DNA from: Clusia tigrina
Lineage: Eukaryota > Arthropoda > Insecta > Diptera > Clusiidae
Assembly (NCBI GenBank): GCA_920105625.2
Contig: OV050030.1
Location: 151,507,488-151,571,487 of the forward strand
Reading direction: 5' to 3'
Length of the DNA stretch: 64,000 bases
Below are positions 10,001 through 21,150 of the stretch, piece by piece (within the stretch, counting starts at the first letter, position 1; each line of letters opens with the position of its first letter). The notes beneath the pieces are model-generated. The model worked only from the letters and a program-made list of their open reading frames with translations. It ran no database searches and had not been told where the DNA came from. The translations under genes and the position numbers were made by a program.

Positions 10001-11040
10001 TTGTTATGGCTGCTGATTATTACTATTTCGGGCTTTGAGTTCTGTGGTGGTGCTAGTGGTAATCATAAGATATTGGTTGATGTATTGTGCAAACAGCGTT
10101 GTGGCTTAAAAATTGTACATTTTAATGCTAGAAGTCTTAACTCTTCCAAACTTGATTATGTGAGGTACATTTTAGCTGATTCCTCTGTTGATGTGATTTG
10201 TGTGTCTGAAACTTGGTTTGGGAGTGGAGCTAGTGACCTATATTACAATATACCCATTTACAAGCTTTTTAGGAATGATAGAGTCGGCCGAAAAGGAGGT
10301 GGTGTTGCTATTTTTGTTATAACTTTTATAAATGTAAAAATCGTAAATAGGTCTGATGGCACCGCAGTTGAGTTCTTAAATTTGGAAGTATCTGACAATA
10401 ATTCTAAAGTCATGGTTTCATGTGTGTATAACCCTAATAAATGTCACAGTGTTGAGCCATTTTTCTCTGATTTGTCGTTGCGTGTAATTGACTATGACTA
10501 CTATATTGTGTGTGGGGATTTTAATGTAAATCTGCTGATGCTGTTTTGGATAAACTTCGTGAATTTATTAGTGCGTCTGGCCTCTCTGTTGTGAACTCCA
10601 TCATGCCTACTAGATTTGCAAATAAAGCTGGTCATAGCTTACTTGACCTCTTTATTATATCTGACATATCAATGCTATTTATCTTTGATCAGCTCACTTT
10701 TATTTCTGATCATGACTTGATATTCTGTACACTAAATGTTATTATTAGTCGAAAAATAAATACTACCTCTATCTCGTATCGTCCATTGACTTCAGTTCTT
10801 TGTTTAGGGAGCTTTCCCAACTAAGATGGGACGACTGCTGATTTTGTAGCGGTATTCATCAGAAGTTGAATGGTTTTGTGAGTCGGATCTGTGATGTTTT
10901 CAACACATGTGTCCCGATAGCACTATTCAAGTAAAAAATAAAGCGTGTCCTTGGTTTGACGCGCTAGTGAAGCAGCATTTTAAGAAAAGGAACAGGTTGC
11001 ATGTTAGATGGAGAAAATTTGAAGTCGCTGGACAAAATCA
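10001..11040 (+). pseudogene. LINE ORF2 N-terminal endonuclease (APE type), frameshifted
   Basis: Apurinic-like endonuclease domain of a non-LTR retrotransposon, Jockey/CR1 side. The 10001-10594 frame shows LKIVHFNARSLNS at the start, the SETWFG motif with the metal-binding Glu, GGGVAIFV and CGDFN. After a frameshift near 10535 the 10546-10824 frame continues with FANKAGHSLLDLF and the SDHDLIF end motif. Broken remains of the linker to the RT (about 10825-11040, WFDALVKQ then KRNRLHVRW-like) follow. No RT is present. The piece from 10902 recurs at 34462 beside the BEL element. The precise clade is uncertain. Confidence 0.7.
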
Positions 11041-11708
11041 CAACGAGCGATAGTTATTCTAATGCTGAAACCAAAAGGAACAACAATAACAATACAGTGG
11101 CTGAATGGAAGAACTGAAGTAAATAACTGCGACAGCGCTGTTGTTGTTATTGCTATTCGGTTTTGCATCGACGTCGTAACCAAGTAGCGCCAACAACATG
11201 CATACTGGTAAAAGCATATTGGCAAAGAACAGTATGTATGCATGTTATTGTTGCTGTAATAAGATTTCAAATATTCTGTTAGGGTGGTCCGCAATTATTT
11301 GGCAATGCAAATTATGATACAAAGCAAAAATAAACAAGTTATAATTAATTTTGGCGATCTCATCCTACAACATCCTTTGGGAGCACAGAGGGAGTGCTCC
11401 CTTTTATACTACCTTTGGCCTCGTTTTTACATAGGCATGTCATTGGTGGGGAATACTCCTTTTAACATCTTTTGGGAGCATTAAGGGAGTTCATACTCCA
11501 ATGAAAACTAAATTTTCAGGCCCTTTCCAGTTTCCAAATTTTACAAAAATTCTAACAAACTAAACAATTTAATTTATTTAATATTAAAAATAAAATTGGT
11601 ATTAAAATCAATATAAAAAATAAATTTTTATCAAACAGTCGCTTTCCGAAGGCACTCAAAGCCGACTAATAAAGGGACACTGAGCAATTAGAAACTTTAA
11701 ATTAAACA

Positions 11709-12440
11709 GTGACAGTAGAAGAGAAGGAATGTAGCTTCCATGCACAAGAAGCTAGATATCAGAAGCAATACGGTGACCCCGAAGAGTGGCCCCTATTAAT
11801 AAGCAGCTACGAATATAGCATAGCTATAGGGGTACACACTGATGCGGAAAACCTCATACGTCTACACAGTCTAAGAGGAAAGGCAAGAGAAATGGTGCGT
11901 AACAAATTGCTTTTATCAGCACTGATACCCGATAGAATCAGAACACTGAGAATGTTTTTCGGTCGACCGGGACACATTTTGGAAAGTACGATTGAAAAGG
12001 TCCGGAGAATGCCACCTCTAAAAGAAAAATTGGAAGCAATAGTAGAATTTTCACTGGGTGTACAAAATATTTGCGCCATCATGAAAACTTGCCAATTGGC
12101 ATCACATCTTGATAATCCATTGTTGGTTAAAGAATTTATAGAGAAACTTCCCAAGACCTACAATACAACTTGGGCAATGCTAGCGAAGTGATTGGCCCAG
12201 ATAGCTGAAGCAGCTAGTACAATAAGAAAAAAATTGTTATGAACACACATACCGAAGCTAATACACCACCATTGAACCAGTGTATTGTGTGCAATGGCCA
12301 CGGAAATAGACTATCACAGTGATCTAGTTTCGCTAATTTTTCGACAGACCACACGTGGGAAGAAGTCAAGGGCAATCAGCTGTAACTATGAAGGGTGCCA
12401 CGACATTTAGGTTCTAAAGAATGCAGTTTGAGACAACCGC
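11709..12440 (+). pseudogene. BEL/Pao Gag relic
   Basis: The open stretch 11709-12191 matches the BEL/Pao Gag core (Pfam DUF1759 type): GDPEEWPLLISSYEYS, then AENLIRLHSLRGKAREMV, RNKLLLSALIPDRIRTL and the MFFGRPGHI block. After the TGA at 12189-12191 broken zinc-knuckle pieces (CIVCNGHGNR, about 12277; CNYEGCHD, about 12382) follow. It differs from the Gag of the BEL element at 25428-34461, so it is another family. Its first part recurs at about 35266-35330. Confidence 0.7.
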
Positions 12441-12451
12441 AAGCACAAATG

Positions 12452-14930
12452 GTTAACCGTGTCATTGGAATTCTAACAATCTCAGCAAGTGAGCGAGACT
12501 GTTATGAAAGCTTCATGAATGCCATTCTGCGGAATTATGCTAGTGGACATCGTAAGCAGATGGGCCAAGTATAGCTACGAACACGTGTACAGAAGAATGG
12601 TGAGTCTCTATAAGAGATAGCCTCGGAACTGGAAAGGTTAGCACATCTTGCCTATCCAGGAGAGATAACTGAGGTGTATGATGGACACCTTCGTATATGG
12701 CATCCGCGATGCAGAGATAAAGCGTACAGCGATAACAAATTCGAAAGGTACGTATATGTAGACAGTAGCTAGCGCTTTTTTTTATCACAGACACAACTTT
12801 ATTGTTGTTAAGCCGTCGACAAACTAAATGGAGTCAGTCTCGAGGGGCATGATCTGACTCCCACAACATGTAACCTCAGAATCGTTGTTTCGGAAATGGC
12901 ACGCAAATTCAATACCCTGAAAGTCGATAGTACACATTGGATACAGGCGTAGCACATTCAATAATCAGAGCGGAACTCGTTCTGGGAATGGAGGCGCTTC
13001 TGGGAATAGGATTGCGTACGGCAACTGGAAATCTAAGGTGTGGATTTTATGATACGATATGGATTCACGGTAGATTTGAAAAACCGAATGCTGAAACATG
13101 CGAACACTGAAATACCTTTATCCGTTGGTGAGGATAATTATGGTGGTTTCAATCAAGTCAATGTATCGCGGTGGACAAAAATTCCACTAAAGTGCTAGGC
13201 AGTTATATGGGCCAAAATGGACGGAGATGTTGAGAAGAGCAAGTTGTAGATAGTGGAGGCTGAGAAAAATGGCAGAGCAGATTAGTGCCAGGAAAAGTGT
13301 TCAATCTTGGAAATACCGCTAGAACCATAGAGAAAGTAGAGATAATTGGAAATTGCCAGGAAAATTCCGCCATTTGTAAACTGTGAGATCCAACCTCCAG
13401 AAAGGAAGCGATATACCAGCTGATAAAAAGTTACTGCACCATTTTGCGAAAGAACGGCGCAAAGAGTTATCTAAAGAGCAGAGCAAAACATCCAGCCAAC
13501 TTTTGGCAAGACATTGGTCAGTATTATTATTAGTTTAGAAAAAGGATGACTTGTGTATATTATCGGAAACTTAATAAGATAATGAAGATCGATTTTTTTC
13601 TCCATTTATTTATTTACAATATGTCCCATATTAAGTATGACTTATATTCTATTTAATTAGCAACATGTGTAGGAATGGTTGGAATACTCGTGAAAAAGTG
13701 ACGGAATTAACCGTGTCATTGGAATTCTAACAATCTCAGCAAGTGGACGAGACAGCTATGAAAGCTTGATTAATGCCATTCTGCGGAATTATGCTAGTGG
13801 ACATCGTAAGCAGATGGGCCAAGTATAGCACGTGTACAGAAGAGTGGTGAGTCTCTATAAGAGCTAGCGTCGGAACTGGAAAGGTTAGCACATCTTGCCA
13901 GGAGAGATAACTGAGAGGTGTATGATGGACACCTTCGTATATGGCATCCGCGATGCAGAGATAAAGCGTACAGCGATAACAAATTCGAATGGTACGTATA
14001 TGTAGACAGTAGCTAGCGTTTTTTTATCAGAGACAACTTTATTGTTGTTAAGCCGTCAACAAACTAAATGGAGTCAGTCTCGAGGGGCATGATCTGACTC
14101 CCACAACATGTAACCTCAGAATCGTTGTTTCGGAAATGGCACGCAAATTCAATACCCTGAAAGTCGATAGTACACATTGGATACAGGCGTAGCACATTCA
14201 ATAATCAGAGCGGAACTCGTTCTGGGAATGGAGGCGCTTCTGGGAATAGGATTGCGTACGGCAACTGGAAATTTAAGGTGTGGATTTTATGATACGATAT
14301 GGATTCACGGTAGATTTGAAAAGCCGAATGCTGGAATATGCGAACACTGAAATACCGTCATCCGTTGGTGAGGATAATTCTGGTGGTTTCAATCAAGTCA
14401 ATGTATCGCGGTGGACAACAATTCCACTAAAGTGCGAGGCAGTTATATGGGCCAAAATGGACGGAGATGTTGAGGAGAGCAAGTTGTAGATAGTGGAGGC
14501 TGAGAAAAGTGGCAGAGCAGATTAGTGCCAGGAAAAGTTTTCAATCTTGGAAATACCGCTAGAACCATAGAGAAAGAAGAGATAATTGGAAATTGCCAGG
14601 AAAATTCCGCCATTTGTAAACTGTGATATCCAACCTCCAGAAAGGAAGCGATATACCAGCTGATAAAAAGTTACTGCACCATTTTGCGAAAGAATGGCGC
14701 AAAGAGTTATCTAAAGAGCAGAGCAAAACATCCAGCCAACTTTTGGCAAGACATTGATCAGTATTAGTATTAGTTTAGAAAAAGGATGACTTGTGTATAT
14801 TAATGGAAACTTAATAAGATAATGAAGATCGATTTTTTTCTCCATTTATTTATTTACAATATGTCCAACATTCAGTATGACTTACTCGTATATTCTATTT
14901 AATTAGCAACATGTGTAGGAATTTTCATTA
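12452..14930 (+). repeat. tandem duplication of Gypsy-like gag/protease relic (unit about 1.25 kb)
   Basis: Unit 1 (12452-13707) and unit 2 (13708-14930) begin with the same AACCGTGTCATTGGAATTC string and run in parallel with few differences. Each holds a Gag-like end (DTFVYGIRDAEIKR), an aspartic-protease motif LDTGVAHSIIRAEL (about 12943 and 14187), DFMIRYGFTVDLKSRMLEY just after it, and a linker such as WAKMDGDVEESKL (14454-14489). Frames are broken. A third, more deleted copy lies at 35664-36440. I read this as a Gypsy-type LTR element interior duplicated in tandem. Confidence 0.6.
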
Positions 14931-14989
14931 GCATTCATAACATTATGTACATATTTAACAAATCTAAATTTCAAAAAATTTGATTTCAC

Positions 14990-15818
14990 TTTTTCTTATA
15001 GCTGATTGCATTTTCGCATGCCAGGTTATTAGCATGGACATTTCTTGATTTCATCATATACTTTTGGGACGTTTAGATTGTGATGAATTATTTCATTATT
15101 GGTGTACCATGGTGTATTGCGCACACTAGTAATACTTTGGATCGAAATCGTTGTGGTATTTCCAGATTTGACTTAGATGCTGAAATTTATGGGAAGGAAT
15201 AAGTTTTTTTAATTCGATAAATGGGAGGAGTCGCTTCAGTCGCAATTTTTCAAAGACTTTAGATATTACAGGTAGCATACTCAGTCTATATGAGGTAACC
15301 ACTTCTGTCGGTTTCCCAGGCTAGGGAAGTGGTCATATAGTAGAGTCTCATTGAATAGTTGGACAATACATTTATAGCAGCACTGTGGTAGCTCTTTTAG
15401 GATAATGTTCGTGATAAGGTCATATTCCAGCGCTTTTGTGTCCTTTAATATTTTTTTAATGGTTCTTCAAACTACGTTTACTTTAAAATACTGGATCGGA
15501 AGATCCATTTGATATGGGGTGTATAGTAATCGATCTATTTTGATGCCTCCTTGCCGATATTTGCTTGGAAAGGGTCCTGAGAACAAATTTGTGAGCATTT
15601 TCCTTGTCAGATCTGGCCCACCCGGGGCAGCAAGTGTTGAATTTCGATTTTATGTCTTGGCAATTGCAGCCAGGTGGTTCTTCAACGGTTACTCACCTAT
15701 GTAATAAGTAACTAAAATAGTAAATTGGGTGTGTGGGGTTCAAGTTCTACCTGAAATAGTGGTTGTGGTACTTTGTTTTTGTTGTTAATGTTGAATACCG
15801 TTTTGACTTTAAATCAGG
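14990..15818 (-). pseudogene. Jockey-type LINE fragment (ORF1 joined to RT)
   Basis: The minus strand carries ORF1 pieces (VKTVFNI and THPIYYL-like about 15818-15690, with VTVEEPPGCNCQD about 15680-15660). Next come RT pieces: YDLITNIILKELPQ (about 15430-15390), SYRLSMLPVISKVFEKLRLKR (about 15300-15240) and a KLIPSHKF-like segment. The ORF1 C-terminus, endonuclease and early RT are missing, so the two parts are joined by deletion. It is related to the Jockey at 54904-59500. A longer version of the same fragment is at 36600-37580. Confidence 0.65.
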
Positions 15819-15829
15819 CGGAAATGTCG

Positions 15830-16690
15830 GAAAATATTTGTTTATATTTGGATTGGGTGGCCCCGTCATATCCCCATTTTGCAATTCTGTCTGATTCGAC
15901 CAAAAACAGCAATACTTTATCTTGAACCATACAACTTCTTTTAATGGTATGATTCAATAGGGATTGTAAATCTACCCCCGCAAAACGTTCTTGAATTGTT
16001 ATATTTTATGGATAACGATCCTGCTTTCCCATTTGCATTTTATCGTTACTAGGTTACAATGATGAATGTGTTCTCTCAGCAAACGATATTGATTATTGGT
16101 CCTTTTAAACCATTGGTAAATATTGGTCCTTAAACGTTAGTGATTGATTTATTGGAAGTTCTTGCTTTTTTTACTGAAATAATTACTTTAAAAATGTTCC
16201 TGAATCTCGTTTGCCACTTGACCGCATTTCTGTTTCGGCTGCTAAAAATATTTCCTTTTAAGGCGTTTTTTCCAATTAGTAATCGAGCCTTCCTTTTTTG
16301 AGTCCGCAATGAGTTGGTTTCAAAGCGGTGGACCGGTTTACCAACAACTGGATTATCGCTATCTTCGCTAAAGTTCTTCACATTTGCGATACATTAATAG
16401 GTATAGATAGCAATTCATTATTTACACTTGGAAATCTATCCTCATGACCCGATGTTTTCAACCATTTAACACTAAATATGTGGTTTCATTTTTGAAGAAA
16501 GACATGTAGTTTCCATAAATTAATTCGACAATCGGATCCAGTTGCTAAATTACATTCAACGAAGGTATCCATCGCATTAATTATGTCAACATTTTTAGTT
16601 GCTTTCCAGATTCCAAACAAACTCGCGTCTTGTAATTCCTGAAACTTATCTTTGAGCTCCTAAAATTAAAATGCGCAACTTTGCGCAGCA
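15830..16690 (-). pseudogene. transposase-like relic, possibly Transib-like
   Basis: Broken coding remains on the minus strand: LKDKFQELQDASLFGIWKA (about 16664-16608), an 83-residue stretch at 16130-16381 with RTQKRKARLL, and then NITIQERFAGVDLQSLLNHT (about 16000-15940) and KWGYDGATQSKYKQIFSD (about 15880-15830). The last two resemble conserved blocks of a transposase family that I associate, with low certainty, with Transib (ancestor of RAG1). Terminal repeats were not found. It might be another DDE family. Confidence 0.3.
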
Positions 16691-17171
16691 ACTTTTTTTA
16701 ATTTCTAATAGTTCAATTTATTTACTTAAAACTTTAACTTGATTTGCACAAGAACAATGCGGAATACACAGTTAAAAGCTTACACGAAAACTTTAAACGA
16801 AATAAAATCACTCCGAAGTAAGTTGCTACCAAAAAATCCATTAAATACAACTTTCGTTCCTATGTAAGAGTTATTGTATTATATATCTAAAAAAAAATGT
16901 ACCGATTTCACCAATATTAATGAAGTTATGATACTTTTCTTTTGCTTGTTTTTCTTAATTTTACAGATGTGTTTTTATCCTTTATGATATTTAGTACATT
17001 CATGGTACCGTTATTCCAGGGATGCATTGGATATATGACATTTAAGGATTTAAATTAGGAGGGTTTCCAAACATATAATATATATAAAATGTTTGATTTC
17101 ATTTTTTGGCTAGCTAGATAGCGAAAATCTCTCTCTTTATGGTGATAATAATGAAGGTAATAATGTAATGT
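16691..17171. other. AT-rich stretch without recognised gene
   Basis: No protein motif, RNA gene or clear repeat is seen. The right end borders the 3' tail of a LINE whose end contains ATTACATTACATTATTACC on the minus strand. Confidence 0.4.
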
Positions 17172-18087
17172 AAAGGGAGGTATGTCAAGTACTGCGACCT
17201 AAAAGATCTATTGTACAACCCTCTGCTAATATAGGATAACCCTATAGAAACTCATCCATCTTTTTTATCCTTAGAAATACTAGGATATCAGCTGGATCTA
17301 GCTTTGCTATTTCATTACCTGGTATCAAATATGATCCCAGGCTTTTGTATCTGCTGTGCATCAGTGCTCCACAGCTGCTTAATATGTGCTCTGGCGACTC
17401 GGTTTCCTCGTCGCAGAATCTGCACAATGAACTTGAAACGATTCCTAAGTTGCTTAGGTTTCCCTTGAGCTTACAGTGACCAGTCAAAAGCCCGGTCAGT
17501 ATTCTTAAGCTGTTTTTGGGCAATTCAATGCAAAATTGGAATCTTTTGCAGTTGTAGTTGCCCAAAAGTAGTTTTGATTGTCTTAGCCCAATATGACTTG
17601 CAAATAGTTCCTGCCTTTTTTGCCTTTCTTGTTCCCTAAGTACTTCTCGCCATAATCCTCTGCCTATGCCACAGTAAGGTTCTGGGCCTATCATTGCCAT
17701 GGAGGCCCCTTTTTTGGCAAGTTCGTCCGCTTGTTCATTGCCCCGGATACCCATGTGGCCAGGGACCCAGCATAAACTAACCTTGTTGTACTTTCCCAAC
17801 TGATTTAATTTCTGTAGACAGTCCCATACTAGTTTAGAGTCCACTTCATACGAGCTTAATGCTCGAATGGCCGCTTGGCTGTCAGAAAGTATGGCTATTT
17901 CCTGTCTTCTATAGCCTCTGTTTAGATTAAACTGCGCGCATCTTTCGATTGCGAGAATCTTTGCTTGGAAAATACTTGGATATTTACATATTTGCTCGGA
18001 GTATTTGGTTCTAGGTCCAAATACCCCCGCTCCAGTACCTCTATCGGTTTTTGACCCATCCGTATACCACATGATCGTATGCATCAT
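17172..18087 (-). pseudogene. LOA-type LINE ORF2 C-terminus: RNase H and CCHC
   Basis: A 281-residue open frame (17242-18087) with a complete-looking RNase H: YTDGSKTDRGTGAG (first Asp), KILAIERCAQ (Glu), ILSDSQAAIRAL (Asp) and WVPGHMGIRGNEQADELAKKG. The C-terminus has a zinc-finger-like CRFCDEETESPEHILSSC. RNase H in a non-LTR element together with a DUF4780-type ORF1 nearby (21151-21690, same strand) points to the LOA/I side. It is 5'-truncated at 18087, where it abuts the Polinton arm. The end of its 3' UTR near 17172 has no long poly-A. Confidence 0.75.
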
Positions 18088-18109
18088 TTATATATAATCC
18101 AGTAATAAT

Positions 18110-18640
18110 ACTACATTCGACACTGATTACATTATTTTCAGTTATCATCAGATTCTAATCTTATATAATCCTGCGGAGAGTACAGTTTCCTTCAATCCGA
18201 AAGGTACACCAATACTTCGCTCTTTATTCAAGAAGATGTTATCTGCAGACGAATATTTTTTCGATTACATTGCATTATTACTTCGTTTAATATTTAGAAT
18301 ATAATTAGTTCCTCTTCGCTTTTGTTCATATCCAAGCAATATGTAATCTGTAATATCATTAAATTCATATGATCCCATCGGAATTTCAATAACATGTTCA
18401 CCAATATGAAATAAATTGTTATGATAATTAACATTCGAAATTGAATGATATGTATGGAAATCTACTAATCCGCATACATAATTATTTTCCAATTGTATTG
18501 GTGAAAAGTAATTTGCTGTTAAATTCATAGTGTTCCCGCTGAAAGTTAGTGTTATTGACATCTTGAATAATTCACATCGGAATTCATTGATATGTATGGA
18601 AATGTAATATATGTATGGAAATGTAATGTATATTTTCCAA
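18110..18640 (-). pseudogene. Polinton penton-type relic, right-arm copy
   Basis: Same protein relic as 5905-6425. The open frame ending at 18265 keeps MSITLTFSGNT directly fused to the NYVCGLVDFHTYHS and EIPMGSYEFNDI blocks, so the N-terminus is better preserved here. Downstream pieces (SADEYFFDYIALLL on the antisense reading, GLKETVLSAG-like in the sense reading) match the left arm. Nonfunctional. Confidence 0.5.
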
Positions 18641-18676
18641 TTGTATGGTGGAAAATAATTTGCTGTTAAAGTCATT

Positions 18677-19121
18677 AAGGGCATTCAGTTGTTGATACAA
18701 AAAACCAAACCACGGAGCATAAAAGCAGAAAATCAAAATAATATCACTATTGCTCTTTTAAAAAATCAAATACATTGGTTTGCTTTGTGCTCTAGTTTAT
18801 GCTCAGTGCTCTACGTCAACACTATAGTAAATTTTGTAGCATAGCAAAAACTCTTTTAATCAGCTGTTTAAATTTGAAATTCGTTAATTTTCATATTTGA
18901 TTGAGCACATATCAAAAAGTGCTATTATTGTAATATGTTCGATTAAAATATTTTTAACACTTTTTCTCGGCATATCGCAAATTCACTCCAAAAAAAAATA
19001 TGACGATCAAATCAGCCCTTTTTTACTCAGGTAATTTCAAAAATTACTAAAATGTGCTCATTGGCAAAAAATTGTTGCTATATGCTTTTTACACTTTTTT
19101 CCTCAACAACTGAATACCCTT
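18677..19121. mobile_element. MITE with AAGGG termini, copy 2
   Basis: Equivalent of 5138-5781 inverted with the arm. Ends AAGGGCATTCAGTTGTTGA and, inward from the right, AAGGGTATTCAGTTGTTGA. ATT flanks both ends, the mirror of AAT in the left arm, supporting a 3-bp target duplication. It is about 200 bp shorter than copy 1. Confidence 0.7.
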
Positions 19122-19349
19122 ATTTTGTTCCCGCTCAAACTAAGTGTCATTGACATCTTGAATAAAATTAACCAAATAATGGAAAAAAAAGAAAAAAGAA
19201 ATTATATTATAGATGAGTATATAAGTTTCATTTATATATACTCGTATGTATGTGTTTGTTGTGTGTGCGTGTGTAGGTGTTTCTTTATATATAACTACAT
19301 ATATTTATAATGCTTCACTTTGCTTTGAGATTCCCAACATTCGTTCTAA

Positions 19350-19669
19350 ATATATTCTCCACTAATTATGTATCGGGATAACGGGATTTTAAAAGTTCAT
19401 CTTCATAGAATCTACCTTTGATAAGTTATCCTGATAAGCCTACATTATATACGAGTATATTGATGGATTCGTATTTTGAATTAAATATATTTTAATAATT
19501 TGTTTGCTTTCCAATTCGGTGTATAACTCTTTTCAAAAATATGTTTATATATACTGATGTGAACATGATCGTGAAAACTAAATATCGGAGAATCGTTAAT
19601 TTTTAGATTACTGTAAGCGGTTTGTAATAATGATTGTTCAATTGCAGGAGTTATTTTACTAGGATACAT
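19350..19669 (-). pseudogene. Polinton integrase C-terminal fragment, right-arm copy
   Basis: The 62-residue frame at 19481-19669 is nearly identical to that at 4204-4392, with FEKSYTPNWKANK instead of FEKNYTPNW. Chromodomain-side pieces continue to about 19350 in other frames. No catalytic core is present. Confidence 0.6.
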
Positions 19670-19998
19670 TTATATAGATTTATGCACTTTCTTATTGTAT
19701 TCATTGGTTAGATCTTTATAATTATCAATCGAATTATATGATCGGTTCCCTACACGCCATCTCGTTCAACGGTCGATTAAACCGTTCAACAATCGACGCC
19801 TTCAACACACTGTATGATGAGTAATGATTTTTGTTTTAAATTTTCTTTGGTGAGTTTTTTGAAAACTATAAATTTTATTGAAAATGGAAATGTTAGTACG
19901 CGAGATGCAAAAAAGAAGGCAGAGAGTGGTTAATTAATTTGTTAAAAACAATTTAAAAGAAATAAAGTCCATAGTAAATAGCTCTCAAAACCATATTT

Positions 19999-20245
19999 TT
20001 AAAGAGAGCAGCGTAGTTTGCCGGAACAATTTTTCACGGAGCATGTACCACGATTCAGAACTTTATACGCAAGAAAACGTAGCGATAAAGCCCTGCATTT
20101 TGAAGCTTTTCGCATGAGCATATATTTGGCTTTTGAGCTTATTTGTTCCATCAATAATTTGGAGGACATGGTCTTCCTTAATGATTTCCAACATCTCACG
20201 AACTTCATTGTCGTCCCACTGCTGACACTATCCATTGCTAAAATA
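19999..20245 (-). pseudogene. Myb/SANT-like DNA-binding fragment
   Basis: On the minus strand, the frame starting near 20235 reads WDDNEVREMLEIIKED, then IIDGTNKLKSQIYAHA, a pattern of Myb/SANT-like DNA-binding domains such as those of PIF/Harbinger ORF1 proteins and their host relatives. It then meets a stop and continues in broken frames to about 19999. No transposase nuclease is nearby. It could be a relic of a Harbinger element or of a host gene. Confidence 0.4.
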
Positions 20246-20462
20246 AAAATTTTAGTTTGTTTATTCAACAGATATAACGAAACTTTCAATTTCTCTACAA
20301 CTTTACGTTTTTAAAGTTAAAAAAAATATTGCGCGCACTATTAAAACAGCTGATGTAAAAGCGGTTTAAATGCGGCAAGCGTATATATGCCAAATAATAC
20401 GCATTTCTCATGTTCGCTTTAATAAAACGCATTCCAGAAGCGAATTAGTAAAGACAAGAAAC

Positions 20463-20782
20463 CGCTTCTATAAAAGCGGTTGTGCACTGTCTGCATGCCA
20501 TCTTCAGTCGCATTATCGCTAATTCGTATTAGATAAACCGTTTAAACTGGAATTCTTTCGTAGTAACTGATGTTGAATCAATGTTACCTTTTCACCATCA
20601 CTAAATAGATTTTAAATAATTTTCTTATACTCGTATATATGAGCTCTAGTATTATGTGCATTCGTTGCTATTAAGATATGCTTATTAATTTTATATTCAA
20701 TAGCATTATAAGAAGAATAGTTTATTTTGGAAGAGTAGTTGAAATATACCTGGTGTTAATGTTCAGTGTGTATTTCCGGCGG
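20463..20782 (-). repeat. repeat X, copy 1 (inverted partner 25068-25394)
   Basis: About 320 bp match the reverse complement of 25068-25394, including CAGTGCACAACCGCTTTTATAG at one edge and GGAAATACACACTGAACATTAACACC at the other. The latter edge overlaps the broken end of the LOA endonuclease, so the repeat includes a few bases of that LINE. Its nature is unknown and no gene is seen inside. Confidence 0.65.
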
Positions 20783-21140
20783 TGAGATTTCTTCGCCCGT
20801 AAAAGATGGTGATGCCACTACAATGACTCGTTTCCTACCCTCGATGTAAATGAGAGCCTGGATTGGAACTAAGTCCCTCGTCATGAATTCTATAAGACAA
20901 ATATAGTTAATATTTTTACTAAGCAAGATGCAGTCTCTGGGAACAATGTGCCTATTATCCCATATTACCTTTCCGCTGTCGCAGCTCACCCCTCTGATTC
21001 CACTTTTATAGTGCCAGGGTTATTGGATTAATACCATGCCCAGGTTAAATTTAGTAAATGTCCTTGCAATTACTGCCGAAGCAGATTTTGCGTGATGGAC
21101 ATTAACCTGGGCGCATTTGATACCTGACCCGTCACTCATC
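20756..21140 (-). pseudogene. LOA-type LINE ORF2 start (endonuclease N-terminus)
   Basis: From about 21138 on the minus strand: ATG, then IKCAQVNVHHAKSASAVIAR and GMVLIQ-stop-PW, where the family has LIQEPW. After this come IRGVSCDSGK, RDCILLSKNINYICLIEFMTRDLV and VIVVASPSF, ending near 20756. This is the first third of an APE-type endonuclease in the LOA/Jockey style, with one nonsense codon at the catalytic Glu. The rest is lost at the junction with repeat X. It starts just after the DUF4780-type ORF1 stop (21151-21153), so the two reading frames are almost adjacent. Confidence 0.65.
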
Positions 21141-21150
21141 TAAGGAGAAG

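Larger units (their letters stand above)
10902..15818 (+). repeat. segmental repeat, copy 1 (partner 34462-37485)
   Basis: Long direct match to 34462-37485, which has the same order but with deletions and one unrelated insert (35331-35663). Shared parts: LINE linker (10902/34462), a block with GGGTGGTCCGCAATTATTTG (about 11283/34840), BEL Gag start (11709/35270), Gypsy protease region (about 13000-13500/35690-36150) and Jockey fragments on the minus strand (14990-15818/36600-37485). The order in both copies indicates one duplicated composite rather than independent insertions. Confidence 0.75.
18080..19903 (-). repeat. right arm of Polinton-derived inverted repeat
   Basis: Reverse-complement partner of 3971-6390. 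It contains, on the minus strand, the penton-type relic (18110-18640), the AAGGG MITE (18677-19121) and the integrase C-terminal relic (19350-19669). It lacks the GGACC MITE of the left arm. Its inner edge at 18080 meets the truncated LINE, and its outer edge near 19903 ends at CGCGTACTAAC (reverse strand). Confidence 0.8.

Noticed and set aside
11278..11520. Possible separate LTR or MITE (GGGTGGTCCGCAATTATTTG, repeated TTTTGGGAGCA-like motifs)
   Set aside because: No matching second end or target duplication was found; it is only known as part of the segmental repeat (also about 34840).
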